A stretch of DNA of 64,000 bases from Sphagnum compactum (Eukaryota; Bryophyta; Sphagnopsida; Sphagnales): positions 5,084,001 through 5,148,000 of the forward strand of contig OZ234501.1 of the NCBI GenBank assembly GCA_965153455.1, written 5' to 3'. Of this stretch, positions 10,978 through 22,504 are shown piece by piece. The notes below the pieces were generated by a model, which was not told the DNA's origin, searched no databases, and was given only the letters and a program-made list of their open reading frames with translations. The position numbers and the translations under genes were made by a program. How positions within the stretch are numbered: the first letter of the stretch is position 1; each line of letters starts with the position of its first letter.

Positions 10978-13390
10978 CTACATGTGAAATTCCCGATCAT
11001 GAATTCCCAGATCCAAATTGGAAAGAAATCGACTCCCCCCAAAACTCTTGATTACAAGATCTGCCAAAAACACAACAAAATTCAAACACTCAATTGTTTG
11101 TTCTTTGTTGGTTGTCATTATACCCAAAACACAAACCCTAGGGTGGGTGTGCTGTGATCAGATGGTGCCGTCACACCATTAAGGAAGCAGCAAGTCTAAG
11201 GCTTGACAACAAATAAACAAAGTCTAGCAAACATGGGCGTTTGCTTATATGATTGCGGATGCAGATCATAAGATTGTACAGTGGTGCAATAGATGACGCA
11301 CTAGCACACTTTTTTCAGGTGAAGCAAGAGACATGATTGAGACAGGTCGTTCACACTTCACAAGTGCTGACTGTTTCATTGGTTTCATGAGGCTTATTGG
11401 GCCAGTTGGAGCTACTGCAACAACCACTTACAGGATACAGCTAGCCTCCAGGTTCATGAAGACATTAGGACACTTTTGCCTTCCCAGTTTACCATCATAC
11501 ACTTCCTCTGCCCGACAGTGTCTTTAGCAAGATGTACTAACCCAAATTTCATGCTCAACAGGGGGATCTTCTCACTACCACTGCAAAAATTCTCATTTGC
11601 AGAGAAGAGCTCGACATAGAGAGCCTAACCCTCACACCTCCTACTAGAGTTCATCCTGAACTCCATTGGAAAGAGCAAAACCTTGTCCTGAAACAATATA
11701 TATATATGTATGTATTCTAGAAGTAAATGGAACCACCCAAGTTCTGGTTTCTACAATACTGTAAGAAAGGATTCAGACAACTGGCAACAACACTGTCCAT
11801 CCGTCCATCCCAACAGTAATCTAGCCAGCATGGCTCCAACCAGAATCTGTTGTGAAATTTTGCTGTTGATGTTTTTCAAAGACATTCAAAGACTCAGTGC
11901 TTCTTGCACACTACAGCTAACCATGCTAGAAATCCACCTTGAATAAGCTACCAACTGCTGTACTCAAAAGACCAACCCTGCTCTCTTTGTCTGGATTACT
12001 CAGAACTCCTCAGAATGGATTCTCAAAGGATGGACCAACAGACAGGCACAGAAGAGGAAGTTTTGCCAGATCAAACCACCCGCATGACTCAGGGTGAAAG
12101 ATAGTACCACCAAATGATCCTCCCCAGTAAACATGTCTGTCAACATTCTAGGTGATGTTGAGTACTAATTTCTTGAAGAGAAAAAGTCTAGTTCTGATGA
12201 CTATAGCCATAACAACAACAACTCCTGTTTCTGTTCATTTGTGCGGAGGAGGAGGAACAGGAGGACAAACTACAAGAAGAAAGACTTGAGATCATTATGT
12301 AGGGTACAAGACAAAAGGTCTTAGTAGTAGTAGTAGTAGAAGAAGAAGAAGAAGAAGAAGAGGGTTTCAAACTCACCACCCTAGGGAGGAAAAGAGGACT
12401 GACTGCGAGCCAGTCACTGACAGTTTGGAGCTCGTCTGTCACCAGTAAAACTCTCAGGGGAAGTTGCTGTGGCAGCTATACAATAAATGGGTCACAAGAT
12501 TTAAGTGCAAAATCTCAAAGCAACATACCTTCCAAGAAGAAGAAGAAGAAGAAGAAGTCCTCCAACAACAACTTGTCCTCCTTGATGATGATGATGAAAT
12601 CAGACTCAAGCTGCTGTCTGGAAAATATTTTGCAGAAGAAGAAGATGATGATGATGATGGCTAGTAGTGGTGGTGGTGGTGGTGGTAGTAGGGTGCCAAG
12701 TTTCTTCACAAAGCATCACACCCACAAAGCCTAAAAAACGAAAAAGAAAAAGAAACCCACAAAAGCAAAGTTGTTCAAGGGTGCTTCAAGATTTGTTAAC
12801 TCTTCCACCCCCCCCCACCCCCACAGCAAAAACTTGAAAGCTTTTGAAGAGAGAGAGAGAGAGAGAGTGTGTGTGTGTGTGTGTGTATGTGTGTGTGAGT
12901 GATGAAGCACCACTATAGGCTAGTATTGATGTAAGAAGAAGAAGAGCATAGGAATTCACAAACCCAAATGGCTAGCTAGTCAACAACAAACAAAAAGCTT
13001 CAAGAGTGGGGAGGAGGAGGGTGTTGGGGGGGCGGGGGGGGGTGAAGGAAGGGAGGGAGATTCACAACAAGTAAAGAGGAGAAAAACATTACTAGAGAGA
13101 GAGAGAGAAAGAGAAGGAGTAGAAAAAAGAAGGAATACGAGTGGACTGTTCTTTACCACAACGTGTTTGTTGAATCTCTCTCACCTTCCTCCCTCCCTCA
13201 AAAGTCATGAATGAAAATGAGTTTGTGGGTATTTTGCAATTTTTTTGGGTTTTCCTTTTGTGGCCAAATTCCATCACTTGATGCCAAATTCCATCACTTG
13301 ATGACAAAAACAAGATAGAAAAAAGGGAGGGGGAGGGGAGAAGAGAAGGACACACTCCAGATTCCACTTTTACAAAAGGAAATTGTGCTT
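10978..13390. other. Upstream region of the ankyrin/KED gene, microsatellite-rich, no gene seen
   Basis: No recognisable coding exons. The first part is the promoter/5' side of the minus-strand gene ending at 10,977. From 12,230 on there are dense trinucleotide tracts: (TAG)5 with (AAG)n at 12,323-12,362, (AAG)n at 12,536-12,557, GATGAT near 12,584-12,597 and 12,641-12,660, and TGG repeats at 12,668-12,690. A (GA)n(GT)n block is at 12,847-12,899, and C/G runs are at 12,806-12,823 and 13,021-13,043. Frames crossing them are Ser-, Glu- or Pro-rich low complexity only. A direct 21-bp duplication (ccaaattccatcacttgatg) lies at about 13,263-13,304. Such tracts are common in plant 5' UTRs and promoters, so an untranslated leader on either strand is possible. 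Confidence 0.5.
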
Positions 13391-13394
13391 GCCT

Positions 13395-14095
13395 ACCTTT
13401 GCCTACCAAGGCAAGGAGGATATGGTGTTTTAGATTCATTATAGAGTATAGTAGCTTCAGGGATTTTTATAGGCCCTTACTAGGTAATAATAAATAATAA
13501 TAGGTCTAATTTTTTTATTATTTGAGGATTTTTGAAGGAAAATTTGAAATTCACACCTTTTTTGGTTAAATTCAGACCCTTTTTTGGTTAAAATCACATC
13601 CTTTTTTGGTTAAATTCACACCCTTTCTAAGAACAAGACAAGCACGACCAGAGACAAGTCTCACTTTGAATGAATACGTGGAAGGACGCAAGTGTGGGGT
13701 CTGTGGTGGTCAATCAGGGCACAGCTCGAGAACTTGCCCGCACAAGTAATTGAACTGATAAAGGAACATACTCTTAAAGTTTAATCTGCATAAAATCGGA
13801 CACGCAAAGAAAGGGTGTGAATTTAACCAAAAAAAGGTGTGAATTTTAAAATTTTCCTTTTTGAAAGATGATATATATATTGGCTTGGTGTTGAAACTTG
13901 AGATTAGTTATTATTATAAAGTTCTAATATCTTGAAGGATTTTGGTGTTTCTTTTTAGAAGGATTTTCTGAAGATTTATAAATTTGTGTGTGGTGAAATA
14001 TTTTGAGTTTCCATCATTCATTCTTCTTTTGCCTTCAGTTACATACTTTTTAATGTTAAATGGGGCAAGGCCATAGTGTGTGTGTGACACACCCC
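13395..14095 (+). repeat. Dispersed ~330-bp repeat, copy B, interrupted by a MULE
   Basis: Same family as 3,955-4,290, in the reverse orientation. The left part (13,395-13,536) and right part (13,858-14,095) align to the uninterrupted copies C and D, and the gap is exactly the Mutator-like element at 13,537-13,857 plus its duplicated target. This gives an order of events: the dispersed repeat was here before the MULE inserted. Confidence 0.85.
13537..13857 (+). mobile_element. Small Mutator-like element with zinc-knuckle tail, copy 2
   Basis: The ends match the element at 3,404-3,699 (GGAAAATTTGAAATTCACAC and GTGTGAATTTTAAAATTTTCC). An 8-bp target duplication, tttttgaa, flanks it at 13,529-13,536 and 13,858-13,865; it lies in non-repetitive sequence and is good evidence of transposition. 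The left inverted repeat has an internal amplification: the 'ttttttggttaaattcacaccc' phrase occurs three times in slightly changed form. The internal zinc-knuckle coding tail carries a 4-bp duplication giving a stop, and a 3-bp insertion giving CGVCGGQSGHSSRTC, which breaks the CX2CX4HX4C spacing. Confidence 0.85.
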
Positions 14096-16470
14096 CTTTT
14101 TAAATTCTTTTTCTTTTTTAATTTTTGAGCAAATATGCCCCAAAATCCTCTACTAATTATCAACATGGATATTAAAAATCAAATTAAAATGTGTTTTTTT
14201 TTTTCATGTCCATAATATATGTATGTTTATATTCTTTATTAATTACTCTTCTTGTCTAAAAATAATAATAATGATGAACTATTGAAAACCGTATGGAAAC
14301 ATAAGAAGAGAGAAAATAATAATAATAATAATAATAACCATTTATATGACCATTTATAGCTATAGCTGGGCTTGAAAAAAATTCTAGAATTTTATTTTTT
14401 TTACCTCCTTGTGCATGATCACTAGCAAGTAATTAATTAATTATATTTAATTTGTGAAGTAGGTGGACTTGTGATCATCCAGAAGAGGACTTTAGCCAAA
14501 TTTGGCTTCTGGACATAGAGCAAAGTAGAGAATCTATGATCTAAATATGGTAAATTTCTTTTGTTTTCCTGAAAATATGGCCAGTTTTTGTGCCATTCCC
14601 TCTCCCCAAAAAAACCTTTGTAGTATTCACAGCCACGTTTTTTTTTGTCACACAAAAACACACACACACATATTCCCTAGTCTTTAACTACCTCACAAAA
14701 AAAAACTAATATTTAAATTTATTTTTTTAATTCAAAAAAACGTGTTGTGTTTCCAATAAATAATTAGATAAATCAATATAATCAATATTTAGAAAAATAT
14801 TAAACCATAATTTGGGAGGGGTGGGAACTTTAAGAAGCAAGAAGAGGGGGAAGTAGAAAGGGATGAAAGTCAAAGATCAATTTTGAGCAACAAAAGAAAA
14901 AATTAGGAGAAAAAAAAACTTACAAACGGTGCTAAAAAAAATTAAAAAATAATAATAATAAATTAAATTAAATTATCAAAGATGAGCTTTGCTGGTTTTA
15001 TTTAGAACCCAATCATAGAATAGTTTGGAATCTTGAAACCTTGAATTGATCATCACAATGCTTCTTCCTTCTTTCTTCCTTTCTTCTTTTAGGTTTTTTT
15101 GGAAAACCCTAAACCCTAGCATCCCTACCAAGTTGATGAAAAATGTTAAGAATGAAATTTTCTTAACATCCATCCATTTGTCCATCCATCCATCCATCAT
15201 AGCAGGCATTCTAAAACGAGGAAAAACTTATGCTTGGTAAAGTGCGGTCCAATAACACTTAAAGAATTTGGAGCACATCTTTCACATAACAATGTTCTTC
15301 TACTCGCATATAAAGTGCAACTTGGGCATATAAGTACAACAAGGGGTCACAAACATGTTGGCCTTGCCAATAAATAAGATGCCTTGGTTATCTTTTGATT
15401 GGTTATATAGAAAAATAAATAAAAATAACATATGGGTTTTTTTTTTTTTCCATTGGAGGGGTGGTGTAATTGGTTATTGCAACTTGCATTGTGTGTGTGA
15501 ATGGTGGTCATCTCAATTTTGATAGAGTTTGAATTTTGGCAATTGTAAGAAAATATTAAAAAATTTGTGAAGCTTTTTGACGAGTGTTGGAAAATTGGAG
15601 TGAAAAGACTTGACTAAAAAACTCCTAGCTAGTAGGTTACAATTACTTCAATTACAAACTTACAATTTAAAACTTAGATTGCATGTAATGCATAAGTATT
15701 GAGCGTATAAGCAATTTTGACAAGTTAATAAAATTCAAGACAAAAACTAAAACTAAATGACCAATCTGTTAAAAAATAAAAATAAAAAATCATACAAGGG
15801 AATTGAATTCTCATCCTAAAAGACCCTACATTCAATGGCAGCACATGATCCTCATGTACAAGTCATACATTAATTTTAGTGATACAAAGAACATCAAATG
15901 GATAATGGGTATGAAACAAAAATTTACCCAAAATTCAAGTTGGTCATCATCGTGGAAACTAAGGGTTGTAGTATAAGCTTACAAACCCCCAAACAATCAT
16001 CATAAGAAATTATTAAAAGCCCAAACTTATAATTAAGTTATAATTTATTAGTAAAATTCCTAACATGTCACAAGTGACAAAAGCCATACATAAGCAAATA
16101 GAAAATATAAGAAGGAAAATTAAGTACCACAACCTTGATGTAGCAAGAAATCATATACGTGTTGAAAATTGAGCCACCCGTCCCCAACATTTACAATACA
16201 AAATCCAAGGTCAATGAAGCTTGGGCATGGACTGTTTTCATGGATTGCAACATGAAACAATCATAATGCTTCAAAAACCTAGAAGTTCCCATTTACAAAC
16301 TAGTAATGGACTACAACTAAAAAACACCAAGCCAAAAGACATATTTTTGTTTTCTCATCGATCCAAATTATGATGGTGTCATCATAAGGAAAGGTATAAA
16401 AATAGAAGGTTGTGCAAACATACAAACCACCAAATCCAAATGTTAAATAAAGTTGTACTTAAAGATGTGG
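14096..16470. other. Gene-free AT-rich stretch
   Basis: I see only AT-rich sequence with (TAA)n tracts (14,264-14,274, 14,315-14,336, 14,948-14,960) and a (CATC)n tract near 15,168-15,199. One short open frame at 15,046-15,240 spans that tract and has no family I recognise. No coding region or RNA gene is supported. Confidence 0.5.
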
Positions 16471-16471
16471 C

Positions 16472-17880
16472 TTGCTTTTTACTATTGTGTGTATCTTCCA
16501 CAACTCTTTGGACCAATCCATGGGCCTCTTAAAAAGCAACATGGTTAGGGTATTATTTTTTGTGTACCCTAAGGGCATCACACAAATTCCCCAAGTTCCA
16601 ACATCTTTTAGAATTTGTAATGGGCTTTACCTTGTGGATGGTTTCAAGTGCATCCTAATTTTGCTAAATTTGGAAAAGTTGATTGACAATGGTATAATTA
16701 ATAATCTAACCATTGTGGCCCTAATTTTTTTGTTAGTCTATGGGGGCCTGACTATTGAAGAAACTAGCAACAAGTTGATTTGTTTTGGTTTTGATGGTGT
16801 TGTTGTTTTCATAGGGGTTCTTAAGGAATACAAGCCATTGGTTGTGAGAATGAACGATGATCGTCATTTTGTTCTAATTGTGAAACTCACATTTGAATTC
16901 TTGTGTGATGTTGAGGTTATCACAGGCCTCAATTGCATCATGCCCATGTTGGAGGTAGTCCATGAACTCATTAAGTTTGCTAAGAATCATGATACTTTTG
17001 TTTGTGACTTTGTGAGAACTGTGAAAATCTATTGTGTAGATCTTTATTCACTATATTGTGATTAAAAAAAAATGTACATTTCTATGAAGTTCAAGTCTTT
17101 CACAGACCTTGTGGATTCCACAAAGATGGGCTACTAATAGCTTGGTGGACTAATGCAGCCACCAATGTTTAATATATGCCATTTTAAATTTCCAAGGCCA
17201 CCAGTAACATATCCATTGCAAGCCCCCTGTAATAGGGTTGTATGCCATGTGTACTCGTGATGAATGGTATGTTGCTGCAAAGGTAGTGAAAGTGTAATGT
17301 TCCATTGTAGTTATTGTTTTCATTGAGGAATTTGGGAGGAGATATCCTAGCTAGGAGTTGATGAATGTTGTTAAGATTATTTATCCCCAATACTAGTTGA
17401 ACTCTAATGTAAAAACCATGTTCCCTACCCATATATTTAGCCTTACTGAAAGCCCAGTATTGTTTTGAAAAGGATGATGAGGGCTTGAAGCCACCTGCTT
17501 TATTAAAAGAACAAAAGCTTGATATGGGAGCATCGCTTTTCAAGCTGACTATGCATGCAAATAACAAGCAGGCTTTGGAGCCTCCTTTGACATGTAATCT
17601 TGCGACTTCATTGTGGTCCAATCTAGGCTTTAGTGCTTTTTTAAAGTAGTGATTATCGGAGTATTTCAAGTTGGTGGAAATCTTGATTGTCATGGTTTTG
17701 GGTAGTGTGGAAGACAAGTGTTGTTTTTACAATTGTTTTTTTCATGAAATCCAAGCTCAAAAACAAATTGACAAACCATCTTATTTGGTTGTTAGGATGT
17801 TTGCTCAAAATCACTACTCCATGGATACTTTTCCCTTTGGAGATGCGATCAAAGATTGGTAGGATAGGAAACAAAAGTAT
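16472..17880 (+). pseudogene. Decayed hAT-type transposase (DUF4371-like) remnant
   Basis: The frame at 16,472-17,065 contains the phrase LVYGGLTIEETSNKLICFG followed by DGV. It ends with LNCIMPMLEVVHELIKFAKN and a VCDFVRTVKIYCVDLYSLY block. These resemble the 'NYGGLTEEDIANKLMCFGADGV' and 'PMLELVHALIKFAQ...CDLV' parts of plant hAT-like transposase-derived proteins (from memory of the family). After an in-frame stop, further related coding appears at about 17,704-17,862 (EIQAQKQIDKPSYLVVRMFA, then MDTFPFGDAIKDW). Between them the frame is broken. No complete catalytic set or zinc finger is visible, and I found no terminal inverted repeats. It is most likely a dead transposon fragment. Confidence 0.6.
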
Positions 17881-17899
17881 GTAGAAGATGCTTAGATTG

Positions 17900-19530
17900 T
17901 TTTGAACATTTAGTGTTGCATACAAGATGTCTCTATTGTGTTATGTTGGCAGATGCACCTTGTTTGGTTGCATAATGTTTTGAGGTTAGGTTGTAGCTTT
18001 TACATAAGTAGGTAGGCAAGTAATCTTGCTAATGTTTTTTTGTTGCAATTGCAATTTATTTGAAAACTGCATTTTTTCTTAGCTCCTTCATGTGTATTTG
18101 TGTGTTTTGGAGTTTGCATTTTACAAGATACTTGGAAGTTTTGTAAGTTTCTATCTTTTTGTAAGTTTTGTAATTTCTTTCTGTAACTTTTGGTATTTCT
18201 TATCTTTGAATTTTTGTCTTTGAACTAATGTGTGGGTGTGTAAGTAAGGTTTTAACGTGTGTTGTATGTGTAGATTGGACTTGGGCTACATTGGGCCAAA
18301 TCCGAAAGGATTGGGATTCAATCCTTCCCCAAGTCTCAAAGTTCTATTACATCTATCCTAAGTTCTAACCTCCTAGTTGTTCTTGTTGCCAAAACTATAC
18401 ACAAAACTTTATATGTTTCTTGATACACCTCCATGGATGCAAAATCATCGCCAACATTTTTCCAAGTGAAACAATCATGTAGCTAGTCTATTTTATTTGA
18501 CAAACAAAATTATCGCAAATAATTTCCTACCATGATTTCTTCTTGGATGCCAAAATTGTTGTTACAAATTATGCAAGTCAGCAATTGTACCTAGGAAAAA
18601 AAAAATCTATTTGCCACAACTGCCCACCTATGGTCAAAATGTATAGCCAACTAGCCGACCTTGGGCAAATGAAAAAAAGACGTTGGGTTGTGTATGTAGT
18701 GTGTGCACTTCCTATCCCATAACGACGTATTCTAATGCCAAAGGTGGTAAGATTGATTGCTTTAAGCTTTAGCACCACTAGCTCTCTCTTTTTGACACTA
18801 GTACAAGTTGCAACAATATGGGCTGCAAGTTGTGATTTAATAAAATGTGTTACAAAAAATGCCTTAACATTATAAGGTTTCCTTTTTGTCCTTTGCTTTG
18901 GAATAGATCCACCACTAACTAGCACATGAGTAAAATGGGTTATACACCTTATTTTTGGATGAAGTAGGTACTAGGTACTATATTGGATGAAATATAGTAA
19001 ATTTTATTGAGTAAAATGGGTTATACACCTTATTTTTGGATGAAGTAGGTATTAGGTACTATATTGCCTTTCAATTTAAATAGGTAATGTGAAATCTTGT
19101 TTGAGCATGTAAGTAAAAAATATAAAGTCCAGGAAACTTTACAATGATCTCCAAGAACACTAGTTTCAAGTTATGATTTGTTTCCATAGGCACAGCTTCA
19201 ACACATATGCCTATTGAATGATTGATTGATTAATTAATTAATTAATTAATTCATTCATGCATTCATTCATTCATTTTGAAGATTCCCTGGCCAAAATAGA
19301 AAAAAAAATCTTGAATATTCTTCCCAAAAGACTTTATTTATTTATAGCTTGACTAAATTGTTTTTTCTTTGAAAAAAAAATCATTCATTATTTAATTAAT
19401 TAAATTAAATTTTCAACATTTTTACAACAAAGGTATTATGATAGTCAGTCATAATGATTGGGTTCAGCAACTCAGGTCTTGGAATAATCATCCATCCATT
19501 CGTGTTGCCAGAACGGCACCTGGGAATACA
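17900..19530. other. Gene-free stretch
   Basis: No convincing coding region. It holds the tandem duplication at 18,929-19,065 and ATTA/ATTC microsatellites at 19,216-19,275. The minus-strand frame at 18,578-18,925 (115 codons) has no recognisable domain. Confidence 0.5.
18929..19065. repeat. Direct tandem duplication of ~83 bp
   Basis: The phrase from 'gagtaaaatgggttatacac' to 'aggtactatattg' occurs at 18,929 and again at about 19,012 with one substitution (tac/tat). Recent local duplication; no coding role is seen. Confidence 0.9.
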
Positions 19531-19534
19531 AAAA

Positions 19535-20350
19535 CCCTAATCCCTGGATTTAGGGTTTACCGCGTACCTGCCAAACCCTAATCGTGGATTGTGTTTGGAA
19601 TGTCAAACCCTAAGCGTGATTTAGAGTTTACTCAGAAGCTGCTGTTGCTTGTGGTGTGCTTCCTTCCTTCCGCAGTAGCGTTGTTGCTTTCGCTGGCGAC
19701 GCGGCTGCTGCTAGCTGCTGCTTTGCTTTGCTTCCGCAGCGTCGGGTGTTGCTCGCTGGAGACGCGGCTGCGGAGGCTGATGAGTCCCGTGCTCTCAACG
19801 GCGCCATGTGGAAGCAGCATTTTTGACGCGTCGCAAGCGGGTTCTTACCGGAGTTGGCATCATCAAGTTCTACGCACGCGCTCTCCAAAGACTGCCGGTG
19901 TGTTCTTTCTGGTTTAGGCTTCTGTTGTGTTGCATCCGGAAAATGGGTGGCGGTGGCGGTGAAGTCGCTCCTCTTCTTCGCGCGTGCTTTTTGATGTGGC
20001 CCACACGCAGATTGACTGGGGATCCGATTAGGTTTTTGCAGTTCTCATGAGATTAGGGCTATCGCGCAACGCTGTCGTTGGACTATTGACCGAATGCAAC
20101 AACCAAATTCGCTTACCACTGATCGATTCTTCTCCACCTCATCAGTAATCTTTCTAGTCTAGGATCTCTGTGTTTCGTGGAGTTTCTTTTTCGGGCTTTC
20201 TGGTAGTCATGAGTCACAGACAGTTGGTATTGAGATTCCTTGTTATTCACACAATTGATTTTTTTGAAATTCTTTTTTAGGGTTTGGCAATTTGACCATC
20301 TAGAGAGCTTTCTGTGCACTAGAATGTATGCGCTTCTTAGAGGCTAGGAA
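19535..20350. other. GC-rich island of unknown role, with telo-box motifs
   Basis: A sharp rise in GC content compared with both flanks. The start has several AAACCCTAA/TTAGGGTTT motifs (19,538-19,612), which in plants (telo-boxes) are typical of promoters of translation-related and housekeeping genes. Inside are two imperfect copies of a ~43-bp block, 'cttccgcag ... gacgcggctgc' (19,670 and 19,730). The plus-strand frame at 19,591-19,917 (108 codons) and the overlapping minus-strand frames have no domain I recognise. It could be a promoter with first exon, a non-coding RNA locus, or a gene fragment. Confidence 0.35.
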
Positions 20351-22500
20351 TAAACCCAAAGAGTTTTAGGCACTATGGCCAGTTGTCATGTATCAAGGCG
20401 GGCTTTACAACATGGGGAGCAGGGCTCCGTGATTATTCTTATGGGTGCAATCATAACACATTTCAGTCTAAGGTCGCTTCTTGTCAGATCATAGGTTGCC
20501 TTCTGTCAGGAAGGTTGGAAGGAATCAGTTTTATTTGATGTTTAGACTTTTTGTGTGGCATGCATCTTGTTGTTATTAGTCTTTGATTGTTGGAAGGAAT
20601 TGGCAATGTAAAACTGTAGCTTGTTGCAGAGCACACAGTTATTTGCATGAGCTTTTTTGATTGAAGAGATGCAGCAATTATGTGTGGCAGGAACATTTGG
20701 AGTGGTCCCTAGTTAGAGAGAACAAGTCCTGCAGAAACCTTATTTTGTAGTAATATATGTTGTAGTAAAGAAAAACTTGATAGTTCTAGTCATGAGTTGC
20801 AAGTATGGACAAATGTACTCAGGCTTTGTACAACACATGTAACAGCAGTTTAGATCTGGAGGCAGTTGTGTGAGTACTTATACTCTCCTGCAGTGATGCA
20901 GCAACGTGTAACAGGCAGTCAGAAGTCAGGAGCAGACTTCTTTGTTTTGAAGAAATCTGTTGATTTTGTGCTTTTGACATCACATCAAAAGCATAGAATG
21001 AAAAAAAAATTGCAGTTGAAGTTGCAGCTATTTTCAAAAAAAATTTGGATGTGTATGCAGTGTAAGATCATTTGTTGAATTGGAAATTCAAGTATTATTT
21101 TCTCTGAAAGCAAAGAAAAAGAACCGATTTCATCTATATGTTTCTTCTGAGTATGTTGATAAGTTTCATGGTTAGGAGTGCTCAGCACAAACTGACCAAG
21201 TAAAAAAGCAATAGAAAGATGATCACCTGGATACACCAGATTACTCATGCAGTGCACATGAAGGGAGGTTGGACAATGAACACTCAGAATATATTATAAG
21301 ATTTCTATGCCAGGCATGCATAGGGAGATGGGTATAATGTAGGAATTCACACGATGTGGATGAACATGACCTCTTCTTTGGCACCAAAGAAGCGGAGATG
21401 GGCATGTCTGTGTAGCCTTGCACAATTGGACGTTTTCTCACTATCCTTTTTCTAAAGTGGAAACTGCTTCCAATAAGGCCCTATTCTGTGGCACCAGAGA
21501 AGAGGTGATGATGGGCATGTCTTATAGCCTGCACAATCAGATGGTTTTTTCACTACCTAGTGGAAACTGCTTGGGGGTAGCTTAACTACTCTAGACTTTC
21601 TGGCATCTTGGTTGATGCTATTGGGAATTGAGTCAGAATGAGCAAATGGGTTGTGTCAAATTCACTTTTGACAAACACCCAATCAACACTTTGTGGGTGG
21701 GTTGTTAGTAAAATCCCAAATTTTTTTGAGAGGGCATGCGAAATCTTAGGCCCCATTTTTTTTTCTATGCTTTCTACTTTTAGAGACTTCTAACTTTGGA
21801 AGTTTGCGCAATAATGAGCAGACAGATGTGAAAATGCAAGAGTGAGTGAGACTCACGTTTCTTTCTAAATCTTTGCTGCCTCCAAAGTCCATCCCCTACC
21901 CTACAACTGCGCCTAAAAGCTGGAGTTGAATGGGCTTGATTCTTGAATCTCTGGAGTTGAATGGGCTTGAATCTTGAATCTCTGGTGTTGAATGGGCTTG
22001 ATTCTTGAATCTCCAAGGTCCTTTTTTTCTGTCCTACGACTCCGCCTCCGTCTCTGGAGTTGATTGGGCTTAAATCCCAACTGTTCTTCCTATTCTTACC
22101 ATTGCCTCCCAGCTGGAGTTGAATGAGCTTGGATCCTTTAACCACCCAACTCCAATAATTCAACACACTTTTGGCTGTCTCAATGTCTCAGCGTCTTCCT
22201 GCTTTGCTGATGGAAAGACATATTGGGGGAGGACAAGGAGGGGGCGACTCTTTTGGAGAAATTGGCCCAAAGTCGCCATATTTTGAGGGAAAAAAGAGTT
22301 TGAATTTGCCATATTGAGAACATATAGGTTCGGATTTTGCAAGTCCCAAGTATATAGCAAAGGTTTTGAAAAACAATTCTACTTTTGCTCTCTTTTTTGA
22401 CCTGTAGCCAAATTTGGCTAAGTCCAATTGTGGATGATGACAAAATTGACCAAAAAAAAGAAAACCCCTGAATTTCTAGATACTCTCCTTCTATGAAATG
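20350..22500. other. Gene-free stretch with two local duplications
   Basis: No coding region is recognised. Duplicated blocks lie at 21,371-21,573 ('ttctttggcaccaaagaag ... gtggaaactgctt' repeated with changes) and 21,920-22,015 (three ~37-bp units 'ggagttgaatgggcttga-tcttgaatctct'). Either could be part of an untranslated or intronic region. Confidence 0.5.
21920..22015. repeat. Three tandem ~37-bp units
   Basis: Units of 'gttgaatgggcttgattc' plus 'ttgaatctctgg' are repeated three times with single-base changes; two more diverged copies of 'ggagttgaNtgNgctt' follow at 22,056 and 22,113. No frame is shared among the units. Confidence 0.85.
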
Positions 22501-22504
22501 CCCA

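Noticed and set aside
12188-12913. Several 60-84-codon frames rich in Ser, Glu, Asp or Pro
   Set aside because: They are translations of trinucleotide and GA/GT microsatellites on both strands, without any unique sequence.
17184-17717. 177-codon minus-strand frame inside the hAT-like remnant
   Set aside because: No domain, and the plus strand in the same area carries transposase-like motifs on both sides; likely a chance frame.
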